A stretch of 64,000 bases of DNA from Paraburkholderia sp. D15. Lineage in GTDB: Bacteria; Pseudomonadota; Gammaproteobacteria; Burkholderiales; Burkholderiaceae. Within the stretch, counting starts at the first letter, position 1. Every line of letters begins with the position of its first letter. Under the pieces are notes generated by a model. It was not told the DNA's origin and did not search any database. It worked only from the letters and a program-made list of their open reading frames with translations. The DNA lies in assembly GCF_029910215.1 (NCBI RefSeq), contig NZ_CP110395.1, forward strand, positions 3,038,001 through 3,102,000, read 5' to 3'. Below, piece after piece: positions 1-7,478 of the stretch. The position numbers and the translations under genes were made by a program.

Positions 1-1
1 G

Positions 2-424
2 ATGTACTGGAGCAATCGCGAGAAGTCGCGCGCGACCTTCCTCGGCGAATGGATCCGCAGCGGCGACAAGTATTGCCGCCTGCCGAACGGCTGCTATGTT
101 TACGCGGGCCGTAGCGACGACATGCTGAAAGTCAGCGGCCAGTACGTGTCGCCGGTGGAAGTGGAAATGGTGCTGGTGCAGCACGACGCGGTGCTCGAAG
201 CGGCGGTGGTCGGCGTCGATCATGGCGGCCTCGTGAAGACCCGCGCATTCGTGGTGTTGAAGAACCACGCGGCGCCGTCCGAAGCACTCGCCGACGAATT
301 GAAGGCCTTCGTCAAGGAACGGCTCGCGCCGCACAAGTATCCGCGCGATATCGTGTTCGTCGACGATCTGCCGAAAACCGCGACCGGTAAAATTCAGCGC
401 TTCAAACTCCGCGAACAGTCATAA
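2..424 (+). CDS. bclA: Benzoate-CoA ligase, C-terminal part (5' end outside window)
   Basis: This is the C-terminal domain of an AMP-forming acyl-CoA synthetase of the benzoate-CoA ligase type. The family activates benzoate to benzoyl-CoA for the aerobic box or anaerobic benzoyl-CoA routes. Visible are the hinge motif GRSDDMLKVSG, the SPVEVE stretch and the C-terminal PKTATGKIQRFKLRE with the catalytic lysine. About 140 residues are present of a family length near 520. The reading frame is open to the window edge, so the start lies upstream. It ends 8 bases before the next gene, which suggests co-transcription. The benzoate assignment rests on resemblance of this domain; a related aryl-CoA ligase is possible. 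Confidence 0.8.
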   Translation: MYWSNREKSRATFLGEWIRSGDKYCRLPNGCYVYAGRSDDMLKVSGQYVSPVEVEMVLVQHDAVLEAAVVGVDHGGLVKTRAFVVLKNHAAPSEALADELKAFVKERLAPHKYPRDIVFVDDLPKTATGKIQRFKLREQS

Positions 425-432
425 GGTCAGCC

Positions 433-1287
433 ATGCGCAATCCTGCCAGCGAAACCCCGGTCAGCGTCAATGCCAAGGCCAAGGCCAACCTCGGCCGCTT
501 CGCTGAACTACCCGCCACGGCCTCGCGCGGCGCGCTGCGGATCGAATATCGCTGGATCAACGAGGCGGCCGGCGACGCGCCGATCGCCGTGTTTCTGCAC
601 GAAGGGCTCGGCTCGCTCGCGATGTGGCGCGACTGGCCGCAGGCGTTGTGCGAACGGCTGGGCATGCGTGGGCTCGTCTACTCGCGGCCCGGTTATGGCC
701 AGTCGACGCCGCGTGCGCAGGAAGATCGATGGCCGGTCGATTTCATGACGCTGCAGGCGCGCGACGTTCTGCCCGCGCTGCTCGACGCATTGCACGTCGA
801 TGCGAAAGAGCGCCGCCGCATGTGGCTGATCGGCCACAGCGACGGCGGCTCGATCGCGTTACTGTACGCCGCGCTGCATCCGGATGCGCTGGCCGGCGCG
901 GTGGCGATCGCGCCACACGTGTTCGTCGAAACGATCTCGGTCGAGAGCATCGCGCAGACGCGGCAGCTTTACGAAACCACGGATCTGCGCGATAAGCTCG
1001 CGCGCTATCACGCGGATGTCGACTCGGCGTTTTATGGCTGGAACGATATCTGGCTGAACCCGGCGTTCAGGTCGTGGTCGATCGTCGACGAACTCGCCGC
1101 GATCCGCGCGCCGCTGCTGGCAGTGCAAGGCCATGACGACAACTACGGCACGATGGCGCAGATCGACACCATCGCGCGGCAGGTGAAGCACGCGCGGCTC
1201 GTCAAGCTCGACGCGTGCGGACACTCGCCGCACCGCGACGCGCCGCAGGCGCTGAACGAGGCGATCGCGGCGTTCGTCGAGCGGTAG
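433..1287 (+). CDS. Alpha/beta hydrolase, box-cluster-like
   Basis: A 284-residue alpha/beta-hydrolase-fold protein with no signal peptide, so probably cytoplasmic. The nucleophile elbow is GHSDGG (Ser136), preceded by an oxyanion HEGLG segment near residue 56. The acid is probably in GHDDNYG near 239 and the histidine in CGHSPH (His264). The ATG at 433 follows an AAGG Shine-Dalgarno and sits 8 bases after the ligase gene. Hydrolases of this sort accompany benzoyl-CoA (box) genes in Burkholderiaceae, where an editing thioesterase or lactonase role has been suggested. The substrate cannot be read from the sequence. Confidence 0.8.
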   Translation: MRNPASETPVSVNAKAKANLGRFAELPATASRGALRIEYRWINEAAGDAPIAVFLHEGLGSLAMWRDWPQALCERLGMRGLVYSRPGYGQSTPRAQEDRWPVDFMTLQARDVLPALLDALHVDAKERRRMWLIGHSDGGSIALLYAALHPDALAGAVAIAPHVFVETISVESIAQTRQLYETTDLRDKLARYHADVDSAFYGWNDIWLNPAFRSWSIVDELAAIRAPLLAVQGHDDNYGTMAQIDTIARQVKHARLVKLDACGHSPHRDAPQALNEAIAAFVER

Positions 1288-1316
1288 CGCAATCGCCGGA
1301 TCGCGCAGCAGTGCGG

Positions 1317-2687
1317 TCACACCACCGCGGCCAATCCCAACGTCAACAGCAGCGCCGTCACCGAAATAATCGTCTCGCACACGGTCCACGTCTTGAACGT
1401 CTGCGGCACGGTCATTCCGAAGTATTCCTTCACCAGCCAGAAGCCGCCGTCGTTCACGTGCGAGAGGATCAGCGACCCCGCGCCGGTCGCCAGCACCAGC
1501 AACTCGGGGCGCACACCGCCCGCGGTGCCCACGGCCGCCGCCGCGATCGGCGCGATGATGCCCGCGGCGGTGGCCATCGCCACCGTCGCCGAACCCGTCG
1601 CCACACGAATCAACGCCGCCACCAGCCACGCGAGAATCAGCAGCGGCACGTGCGCGCCGGTGGCCACATCGACGATCGCCTTCGACGCGCCGCTGTCGAT
1701 CAGAATGCGCCCGAAGCCCGCGCCCGCGCCCACCACCAGCGTGATGCTCGCGGTCGGCGCGAGACATTCGTTGGTGAACTTGAGGATCTGCTCGCGGTTG
1801 AAGCCGCGCGCCTTGCCGAACGTGATGAAGCTCAGCAGCACGGCCAGCAGCAACGCCATGTCCGGATGGCCGATCAGCCGCAGCACGTTGTTCGCCGTCG
1901 ACTTCGCCGGCACGATCGCGTCGGCCCAACTGCCGACCAGCATCAGCAGCACCGGCAGCAACACCGTCAGCAGCGTGATGCCGAAACCCGGCAGTTCCTG
2001 CTGCGAACGTTTTGCGTCCTGCTCGATGAACTGCTGCGCCATGGGGTTCACGCCGTCGAGCACGACGAACCGCGCGATCAGCTTCGAGAACAGCGGCCCC
2101 GCCAGCGCGGCGGTCGGAATCCCGACGATCAGCGCATAGAAGATCGTGTGGCCGATGTCCGCGTTGTACGCGGTCACCGCGAGCAGCGCGGCCGGGTGCG
2201 GTGGAATCAGACCGTGCACGACGGAGAGCCCCGCCACCATCGGAATGCCGACGCGGATCATCGACGTGCCGGTGCGTTGCGCGACGTTGAACGCGATCGG
2301 AATCAGCAGCACGAAACCGACTTCGAAAAACACCGGCAGGCCGACCAGAAACGCGATGCACATCATCGCCCAATGCACGTTCTTCGGTCCGAACACACCG
2401 ATCAGCGTGCGCGCGATCCGCTCCGCGCCGCCCGACTCGGCCATCATCTTGCCGAGCATCGTGCCGAGCCCGACGACGATCGCGATATGGCCGAGCGTGC
2501 CGCCCACGCCGGTTTCGAACGACTTGAGAATCGACGTCGCCGGCATGCCGACAGCCAGCGCCAACGCCACCGACACCACCATCAAGGTGATGAACGGATT
2601 CATCTTGAAGCGCGCGATCAGCACGACCAGCGCGATGATCGCGATCAACGCATAGACGAGTAACAGACTTCCTTGAACGGTCGCCAT
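1317..2687 (-). CDS. GntP-family gluconate/organic acid permease
   Basis: A 456-residue, very hydrophobic inner-membrane protein with about 12 to 14 predicted helices, matching the GntP/GntT family in length and in its glycine-rich helices. GntP proteins are proton symporters for gluconate, other sugar acids and, in some members, D-serine. The gene lies downstream of the porin on the same strand (88-base gap) and near a SelA-like PLP enzyme, so it probably imports the substrate of that unit. It converges with the hydrolase gene. Specificity is not visible; an amino sugar acid or hydroxy amino acid would fit the neighbours. Confidence 0.85.
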   Translation of the reverse strand: MATVQGSLLLVYALIAIIALVVLIARFKMNPFITLMVVSVALALAVGMPATSILKSFETGVGGTLGHIAIVVGLGTMLGKMMAESGGAERIARTLIGVFGPKNVHWAMMCIAFLVGLPVFFEVGFVLLIPIAFNVAQRTGTSMIRVGIPMVAGLSVVHGLIPPHPAALLAVTAYNADIGHTIFYALIVGIPTAALAGPLFSKLIARFVVLDGVNPMAQQFIEQDAKRSQQELPGFGITLLTVLLPVLLMLVGSWADAIVPAKSTANNVLRLIGHPDMALLLAVLLSFITFGKARGFNREQILKFTNECLAPTASITLVVGAGAGFGRILIDSGASKAIVDVATGAHVPLLILAWLVAALIRVATGSATVAMATAAGIIAPIAAAAVGTAGGVRPELLVLATGAGSLILSHVNDGGFWLVKEYFGMTVPQTFKTWTVCETIISVTALLLTLGLAAVV

Positions 2688-2775
2688 AGGTGCTCCTGAA
2701 TGGATGGAACCGCGCCGCCGCGCACGCGTCGAGCGCGTGGCGGTTCGATTGCCGTCGACGGCGCGGGCCGCGTGC

Positions 2776-3894
2776 TTAGAATTTGTGGCGGATGCCGGCG
2801 ACGGTCACGAACTGGCCGTTGTTGCTCGACGGATTCGAAATGCCCTCGACCCAGGCATGCGAGCCGGACGCGCGCTGGTAGATGCCGTTCAGGTACAGGT
2901 CGGTGGTCTTCGACAGGAAGTACTCGCCGCCCACGCTTAGCTGGTTGTAGTGCGCGTTGCCCGCGGTCGTGCCGCTCGCGTTCTGAGTGGTGTAGATGTA
3001 GCCGAGCGCGAGCAGCGTGGCCGGCGTGAGCTGATACTTCAGGCTCGCCTCGTAGTTGGCGAAGCGCAGGCTGCCGCCGGTCAGCAACTGGAATTGCGAG
3101 TTCGTGTACAGCAGCGCGACGGTCGCCGGGCCGAACACGTAGGCGCCGCCCGCGCCCCACACCTGGTTGCGCTTCACGCCGCTGATGATCGACGAGCTGG
3201 TGCCGTAGTAGTTATCCGACGGTGCCGCGCCGGCCGTGTTGCTGGCCGGCTGGTTGACCAGCGAGTACGCCGCGTCGAGGCGCAGCGGACCGTTCACGTA
3301 GTCCGCGCCGACGCTCCATGCGCGGTTGTTGGCGAATTCGCCCGCGGTATTCGAGAACGCGTACATCGCGTTCGCGGTGAAGCCCGCGATGGTCGGCGTG
3401 GTGTACTTGACGGCGTTGTCGGTGCGGTACGTGTTGTTGATGTCGTCGTTGTCGTAGATCGCGTTGCCGTACTGGCTCATCGCGCCGACGCCGTTGATCT
3501 GCAGGTTCGACAGACAGTCCTGCACGCTGTTGTACTGACGGCCCAGCGTGATCGTGCCGGCCTTGTCGTTGGCGAGCGCGACCCATGCGCTGCGGCCGAA
3601 CATGCGGCCGCCCTGACCCGATGCACCCGACTCCAGGCTGAAGCCGTTCTCGAGGCGGAACATCACCTTGTTGCCGCCGCCCAGATCTTCCGTGCCGAGC
3701 AGACCCCAGCGCGAACCCTGCACGTTGCCCTGGGTCGCCTGCCAGGCCTTGTCGCCCTTCTGGTTATTCGTGAAGGTGAAGCCCGCGTCGACGATACCGT
3801 AAAGCGTCACGCTGCTTTGCGCGTGAGCGGCTTGCGCGGCGAGGCCTGCCGCGGCGAGAGCGAGCGTGGTACGAAGGATCTGCTTGTGCATCAT
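2776..3894 (-). CDS. Gram-negative general porin (OmpC-like)
   Basis: A 372-residue outer-membrane trimeric porin of the Burkholderia type. It begins with a signal peptide (hydrophobic LALAAAGLAAQA, cleavage after AHA) followed by QSSVTLYGIVDAG, the typical first strand. Alternating aromatic strands run through the protein and it ends in HKF, the terminal phenylalanine needed for Bam-dependent insertion. A GAGGA Shine-Dalgarno lies 5 bases before the first of two adjacent ATGs. It sits between the PLP enzyme and the permease genes on the same strand and may bring the same substrate across the outer membrane. Confidence 0.93.
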   Translation of the reverse strand: MMHKQILRTTLALAAAGLAAQAAHAQSSVTLYGIVDAGFTFTNNQKGDKAWQATQGNVQGSRWGLLGTEDLGGGNKVMFRLENGFSLESGASGQGGRMFGRSAWVALANDKAGTITLGRQYNSVQDCLSNLQINGVGAMSQYGNAIYDNDDINNTYRTDNAVKYTTPTIAGFTANAMYAFSNTAGEFANNRAWSVGADYVNGPLRLDAAYSLVNQPASNTAGAAPSDNYYGTSSSIISGVKRNQVWGAGGAYVFGPATVALLYTNSQFQLLTGGSLRFANYEASLKYQLTPATLLALGYIYTTQNASGTTAGNAHYNQLSVGGEYFLSKTTDLYLNGIYQRASGSHAWVEGISNPSSNNGQFVTVAGIRHKF

Positions 3895-4031
3895 GGTTTC
3901 CTCAAGTCGTGAGAGAGTGACGAACGCCGGTCACATCGCAGTGTTCCGGCGATATTTGGAGTACTAAACAGGCAAGTCAAAGCGGCGCCGGACTGGCGCC
4001 CGGCGCGGAGGTGCAACACAGTTATCGATGT

Positions 4032-4055
4032 GGCGGGCGTTGGCCAACACCCGCC
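4032..4055. terminator. Inverted repeat between the PLP enzyme and porin genes
   Basis: GGCGGGCGTTGG is followed directly by its near-perfect inverse CCAACACCCGCC. A second palindrome, CCGGACT-C-AGTCCGG, covers 4083-4097 and overlaps the stop of the PLP gene. The two together could form stable hairpins that terminate or attenuate the minus-strand transcript before the porin. There is no U-tract, so intrinsic termination is uncertain. Confidence 0.4.
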
Positions 4056-4088
4056 GGAAGATACTCCGGCCCGGACTCGGCCCCGGAC

Positions 4089-5288
4089 TCAGTCCGGCCA
4101 GTTGCGGCGCGCGGCCAGCCGGCGCGCGTCGCGTCGATGGAACGGCGTGACGACCGGTTCATCCGCGCCACGCGCCCGTTCCAGCTCGGCCAGAATGCGC
4201 GCGAGCACGACCTGCTCCTCGCCCGGATGCAGATTGCACGGGTCGAGAAAGAAGAAATGCAGTTCCGCTTCGTGATCGCGCACGATCACCGGCGCCTCGC
4301 CCTCGGGCGGACGCGCGAGCGCATCCGCGAGATCCCATGCGGAGATGCCGGCCTGTTTCGGGTCGATATGCAATTTCAGACGGTCGAGCGGATTGCCGGT
4401 CGGATCGGCGTCGATTTCCGCCCACACGCCGTCGCAGCGATTCAGCGATTCGCGCCACAGCGTCAGATAGCCGCGCTCGCGGGCGCGAACCGCGACGTGA
4501 TCGCGCTGCCGCCACTGTTCGAGCGCGACGATCGTGCCGACGATACCTTCCTTGCCGACCTTCATGCCGCGGCCGATGCCGCCGTTCTGGAAATACGCGG
4601 CACGGACCAGCTTTTTCGTGCCCGCGACGATGCCGGCCGTCAGGCCGCCGAGAAATTTGTGCGCCGAATACAGCGCGAGATCCGCGCCGGCCGCGATGAA
4701 ACGCTTGAGGTCGTATTCGGAAGCCGCGTCGACGATCACCGGCACGCCACGCGCATGCGCCAGCGCGACGAACTCCTCGAACGGAATCAGCCCGAACTGC
4801 ACCGTATGATGCGAGACGACATACAGCGCGGCAGCCGTGCGCTCGTTGATGGCGGCGTTCAACTGGTAACCGTGCGCCTCCGTGGCCGCCCCGACCGGGA
4901 CCACGCGCGCCCCCGACAGGCGGATCGCCTGATCCACCGGTGCGCCATAATTGACGAGATGGCCGGTCTGGATCACCACTTCATTGCGCAGCCCGGTGGT
5001 GTCCGGCAGTCGCTCGATCAGGCCGAGGTCGTCGCCGGTCATCGCGGCGGCAATGCCCAGCGTGATCGCCGCCGAACACGACGCGCTCACGTAGCCGGCC
5101 TCGCTGCCGCACGCATCGGCAATCGCCGCCGACGCCTTGCGTTGCAGATCGTCGATCTCGACGAAGTGCGGCAGTATGTGCGCCACCGCGTCGATCACCG
5201 GCGCGCCGACGCTGGACGCGCCCAGACTCGTCATCGTGCCCGAGGCATTGATGACGGCGCGTAAGCCATAACGAGAGCGAATGTCCAT
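4089..5288 (-). CDS. SelA-like PLP-dependent lyase/transferase (DgaE/YhfS-type)
   Basis: A 399-residue fold-type I PLP enzyme of the group containing SelA, DgaE (D-glucosaminate-6-phosphate ammonia-lyase) and YhfS. Key features are N-terminal NASGTMT, the PLP aspartate in VIVDAAS (Asp187) and the Schiff-base lysine in YSAHKFLGG (Lys211). GGAGG lies 6 bases before the ATG. It reads divergently from an IclR regulator and has a RidA gene next to that regulator. RidA removes the enamine/imine intermediates that PLP eliminases release, so a dehydratase or ammonia-lyase acting on an amino acid or amino sugar acid is inferred. SelA itself is unlikely: the protein is about 60 residues short and no selB or tRNA-Sec gene is adjacent. 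Confidence 0.8.
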   Translation of the reverse strand: MDIRSRYGLRAVINASGTMTSLGASSVGAPVIDAVAHILPHFVEIDDLQRKASAAIADACGSEAGYVSASCSAAITLGIAAAMTGDDLGLIERLPDTTGLRNEVVIQTGHLVNYGAPVDQAIRLSGARVVPVGAATEAHGYQLNAAINERTAAALYVVSHHTVQFGLIPFEEFVALAHARGVPVIVDAASEYDLKRFIAAGADLALYSAHKFLGGLTAGIVAGTKKLVRAAYFQNGGIGRGMKVGKEGIVGTIVALEQWRQRDHVAVRARERGYLTLWRESLNRCDGVWAEIDADPTGNPLDRLKLHIDPKQAGISAWDLADALARPPEGEAPVIVRDHEAELHFFFLDPCNLHPGEEQVVLARILAELERARGADEPVVTPFHRRDARRLAARRNWPD

Positions 5289-5406
5289 GAAGCGCCTCCA
5301 ACCTGGTATTTCTTAATTATGGAATATATGTTGTAATTACGGATCAGTCTAGCATACAATCCCCCTGCGTCAACTGGACAAAAACAACCTGCGACAGAGG
5401 AGCACG
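5289..5406. promoter_or_regulatory. Divergent control region of PLP enzyme and IclR genes
   Basis: This intergenic stretch has an AT-rich core (about 5311-5345) that stands out from the surrounding GC-rich DNA. It contains TTAATTATGG, GGAATATATG and the palindrome GTAATTAC (5333-5340). IclR proteins usually bind a short palindrome in their own divergent promoter, and this core is the natural candidate. No -10/-35 pair was assigned with certainty. Confidence 0.5.
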
Positions 5407-6291
5407 ATGGCCCGCACGTCCCGACCTTCCGCGTCGGCAACCTCCGCCGAGAGCACACCTGTCGACCCCGCATCCGTCGACACCCCAGCGCACGCCGGGG
5501 CCGGCACGCCCGCGCCGCGCACGCGCACCAGCGCGCTCGACCGCGCGGTGCAGATTCTCGACGCGCTCCAGCAGGCGAACCGCCCCGCCACCGCGTACGA
5601 GGTCGCGCGCATGGTCGGCGCGCCGCTGTCCACGGTGTATTCGATCATCAACGATCTGGTGGACAAGAATCTGCTCGCGCGCCGTCTCGACGGCACGATC
5701 TGGCTCGGCTCGCGGCTGTACGGTTACGGGCTGACCTACGCGAGTTCGCTCGATTACTTCGCGGTCGCGCACGAGGAAATGGAGCGTCTGTCGGCGGAAG
5801 TCGAGGAGACCGTGCAGGTGTGCGGTCTCGAAGACGGCATGATGGTCGTGCAGCAGATGGCCGAGGGGCCGGGACATTTCCGCGTGACGTCGCGGGTCGG
5901 CAGCCGCGTGCCGCTGAACTGGACCGCATCGGGCCGGCTGCTGGTCGGTCATCTGCCGGACGCCGAGCGCGTCGCGTTCTTCGCGCAGCACGCGCAAAGC
6001 TCGCCGACCGGCCGCGCGGAAACGCGGCCCGAGGTGCTCGCGCGGATCGCCCGCGAAGCGCTCGACGCGAGATTGTCGATCCAGATCGGCGAATCGGACG
6101 CGTCGGTGGCCTGCCTCGCGGCGCCGGTGCTGGATAACAGCGGCGCGTGCGTGTTCACCATTTCGATCGTGATGCCCGAGGCGAAGGCCGAACTCGGCAC
6201 CGAACGTTTCGCGCAAGCCGTGCAGACGGTGGCCGCGCGCATCGAAACGCGCCTCGGCTGGCGCCGCCGCGATGCGGAACCGGCTGCCTGA
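5407..6291 (+). CDS. IclR-family transcriptional regulator
   Basis: A 294-residue regulator. After a Pro/Ala/Thr-rich leader of about 38 residues comes an IclR winged helix-turn-helix (ALDRAVQILDALQ, then EVARMVGAPLSTVYSIINDL). The rest is the IclR effector-binding domain, including LNWTASGRLLVGHL and VACLAAPVLDNSGACVFTIS. The ATG at 5407 follows GAGGAG at 4 bases. Being divergent from the PLP gene and upstream of ridA on its own strand, it probably controls the PLP-porin-permease genes in response to their substrate. Confidence 0.92.
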   Translation: MARTSRPSASATSAESTPVDPASVDTPAHAGAGTPAPRTRTSALDRAVQILDALQQANRPATAYEVARMVGAPLSTVYSIINDLVDKNLLARRLDGTIWLGSRLYGYGLTYASSLDYFAVAHEEMERLSAEVEETVQVCGLEDGMMVVQQMAEGPGHFRVTSRVGSRVPLNWTASGRLLVGHLPDAERVAFFAQHAQSSPTGRAETRPEVLARIAREALDARLSIQIGESDASVACLAAPVLDNSGACVFTISIVMPEAKAELGTERFAQAVQTVAARIETRLGWRRRDAEPAA

Positions 6292-6359
6292 CCGAACCAC
6301 ACGCCAATCCACGCCGGTTCAAACAACCTGATAACCGCTCACCCTCACGACTCCATTCG

Positions 6360-6821
6360 ATGAACTGCTACGACCGGCTGCACACGCGCGGCCTCAAGCT
6401 TCCGCAAGTGCCGACGCCGATCGGCAACTTCACGCACTGCACGCGCGAGGGCAATCTGCTGTTCCTGTCCGGCCAGGGGCCGCTCGACGAACGCGGCGAA
6501 CTGCTCACCGGCAAGGTCGGTGCGACCGTCAGCGCGGAAGAAGCGTACCGTCACGCGCAACTGGTCGGTCTCAATCTGCTGGCCGTGCTGCACAACGAAC
6601 TCGGCGATCTGCGGCGCGTGAAGCGCGTCGTCAAGCTGCTCGGCATGGTCAACGCGGCGCCGGATTTCACCGAGCATCCGCGCGTGATCAACGGTTGCTC
6701 GGATCTGTTCGTCGACGTGTTCGGCGACGCGGGACGTCACTCGCGCTCGGCGGTCGGCGTGGGTTCACTGCCGGGCAATATTACCGTCGAGATCGAGGCG
6801 ATCGTCGCGGTCGCGGACTGA
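6360..6821 (+). CDS. RidA/YjgF-family enamine/imine deaminase
   Basis: A 153-residue member of the RidA family, which hydrolyses reactive 2-aminoacrylate-type enamines made by PLP enzymes. Family marks are LLFLSGQGPLDERGEL near the start, the middle VKRVVKLLGMVNAAPDF and the C-terminal SRSAVGVGSLPGNITVEIEA with the conserved arginine. The frame is open further upstream, but the ATG at 6360 starts exactly where the family begins. No strong Shine-Dalgarno is seen. The gene is 68 bases after the IclR gene and probably protects the cell from the product of the nearby SelA-like enzyme. Confidence 0.87.
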   Translation: MNCYDRLHTRGLKLPQVPTPIGNFTHCTREGNLLFLSGQGPLDERGELLTGKVGATVSAEEAYRHAQLVGLNLLAVLHNELGDLRRVKRVVKLLGMVNAAPDFTEHPRVINGCSDLFVDVFGDAGRHSRSAVGVGSLPGNITVEIEAIVAVAD

Positions 6822-6943
6822 ATTTCCGTCCGCTGTTCGCGGGGTCGCTCGCGGGCCGGTTTGCAGTCTGGTGGTTGCGCCGCCGCTGCAATACTTATTT
6901 CCTCAATTTTCCCCAACTCACCAATACTTCACAAAAGTTACAC

Positions 6944-6976
6944 AGGTCAGCGACTATCCTTCGGCATCGCTGACCT
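6944..6976. promoter_or_regulatory. Perfect 10-bp inverted repeat upstream of the lipoprotein gene
   Basis: AGGTCAGCGA and its exact complement TCGCTGACCT are separated by 13 bases and lie 46 bases before the lipoprotein ATG. It could be an operator or an mRNA hairpin in the leader. There is no U-tract, so a terminator for ridA is less likely. An AT-rich promoter-like stretch (6890-6940) precedes it. Confidence 0.4.
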
Positions 6977-7022
6977 GGGCACATGACTGCCCCGGCGCTC
7001 CCCCCGTGCTGGAGACATTGCC

Positions 7023-7397
7023 ATGTCCTTTGCGTCGAAGCCGACAGTTTCCTCGCATCGCAAACGTTTGACTTACGGGCTGTTCGCCGCCGCGCTGTGC
7101 ACGCTTTGCACGCTGAGCGCCTGCGGCAACGACGACGACGCGCCGGCCCGCGGTCAGACGAACGCCAACGCGATGACCGCCGGCAACGACGGCGCGAATG
7201 GCAACGCCAGCACGAGCAACGACAACGCGAACGGCCCCGGCGCCGCGCAGTTGTCGGCGAACCCCGCATCCGTAGCACCCGCACCCGCAGCACTCGCGAT
7301 TCAAAGTCCAGCACTGCCCGCCTCAAGCGCCGACCCGGCATTGTCCGCCGCCGCGTCGACGCCGCTCGCCACGCCCGTCATCCACACCGTGGATTGA
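7023..7397 (+). CDS. Small low-complexity lipoprotein
   Basis: A 124-residue protein with a basic, hydrophobic leader and the lipobox LSAC (Cys34), so probably a lipid-anchored protein. The mature part is Ala/Asn/Pro-rich without a recognisable domain (NANAMTAGNDGANGN, then repeated PAPAAL stretches). Its ATG follows a weak GGAGA. It ends 81 bases before the phospholipase C gene on the same strand. The low-complexity composition means the protein may not be conserved, but a lipobox in the right place supports a real gene. Function unknown. Confidence 0.6.
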   Translation: MSFASKPTVSSHRKRLTYGLFAAALCTLCTLSACGNDDDAPARGQTNANAMTAGNDGANGNASTSNDNANGPGAAQLSANPASVAPAPAALAIQSPALPASSADPALSAAASTPLATPVIHTVD

Positions 7398-7478
7398 GTT
7401 TCGCGCCTTGCCCGGCGCATGGCTCACGCTCGCGCGCCGGGTGCCTCGTTCCTCTTTCGAAGATCGACCGCCCATACC

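Noticed and set aside
859..2373. Long minus-strand frame overlapping the permease and hydrolase genes
   Set aside because: Arg/Asp-rich low-complexity translation; the GntP frame in the same region is clearly the real gene.
4089..5288. Selenocysteine synthase SelA
   Set aside because: The protein is too short, and no selB, selD or tRNA-Sec is adjacent; catabolic neighbours and RidA fit a lyase better.
6920..6945. Possible PhoB box before the lipoprotein/PLC genes (TTCACAAAAGTTACACA)
   Set aside because: The half-sites are 10 rather than 11 bases apart and match the consensus poorly.
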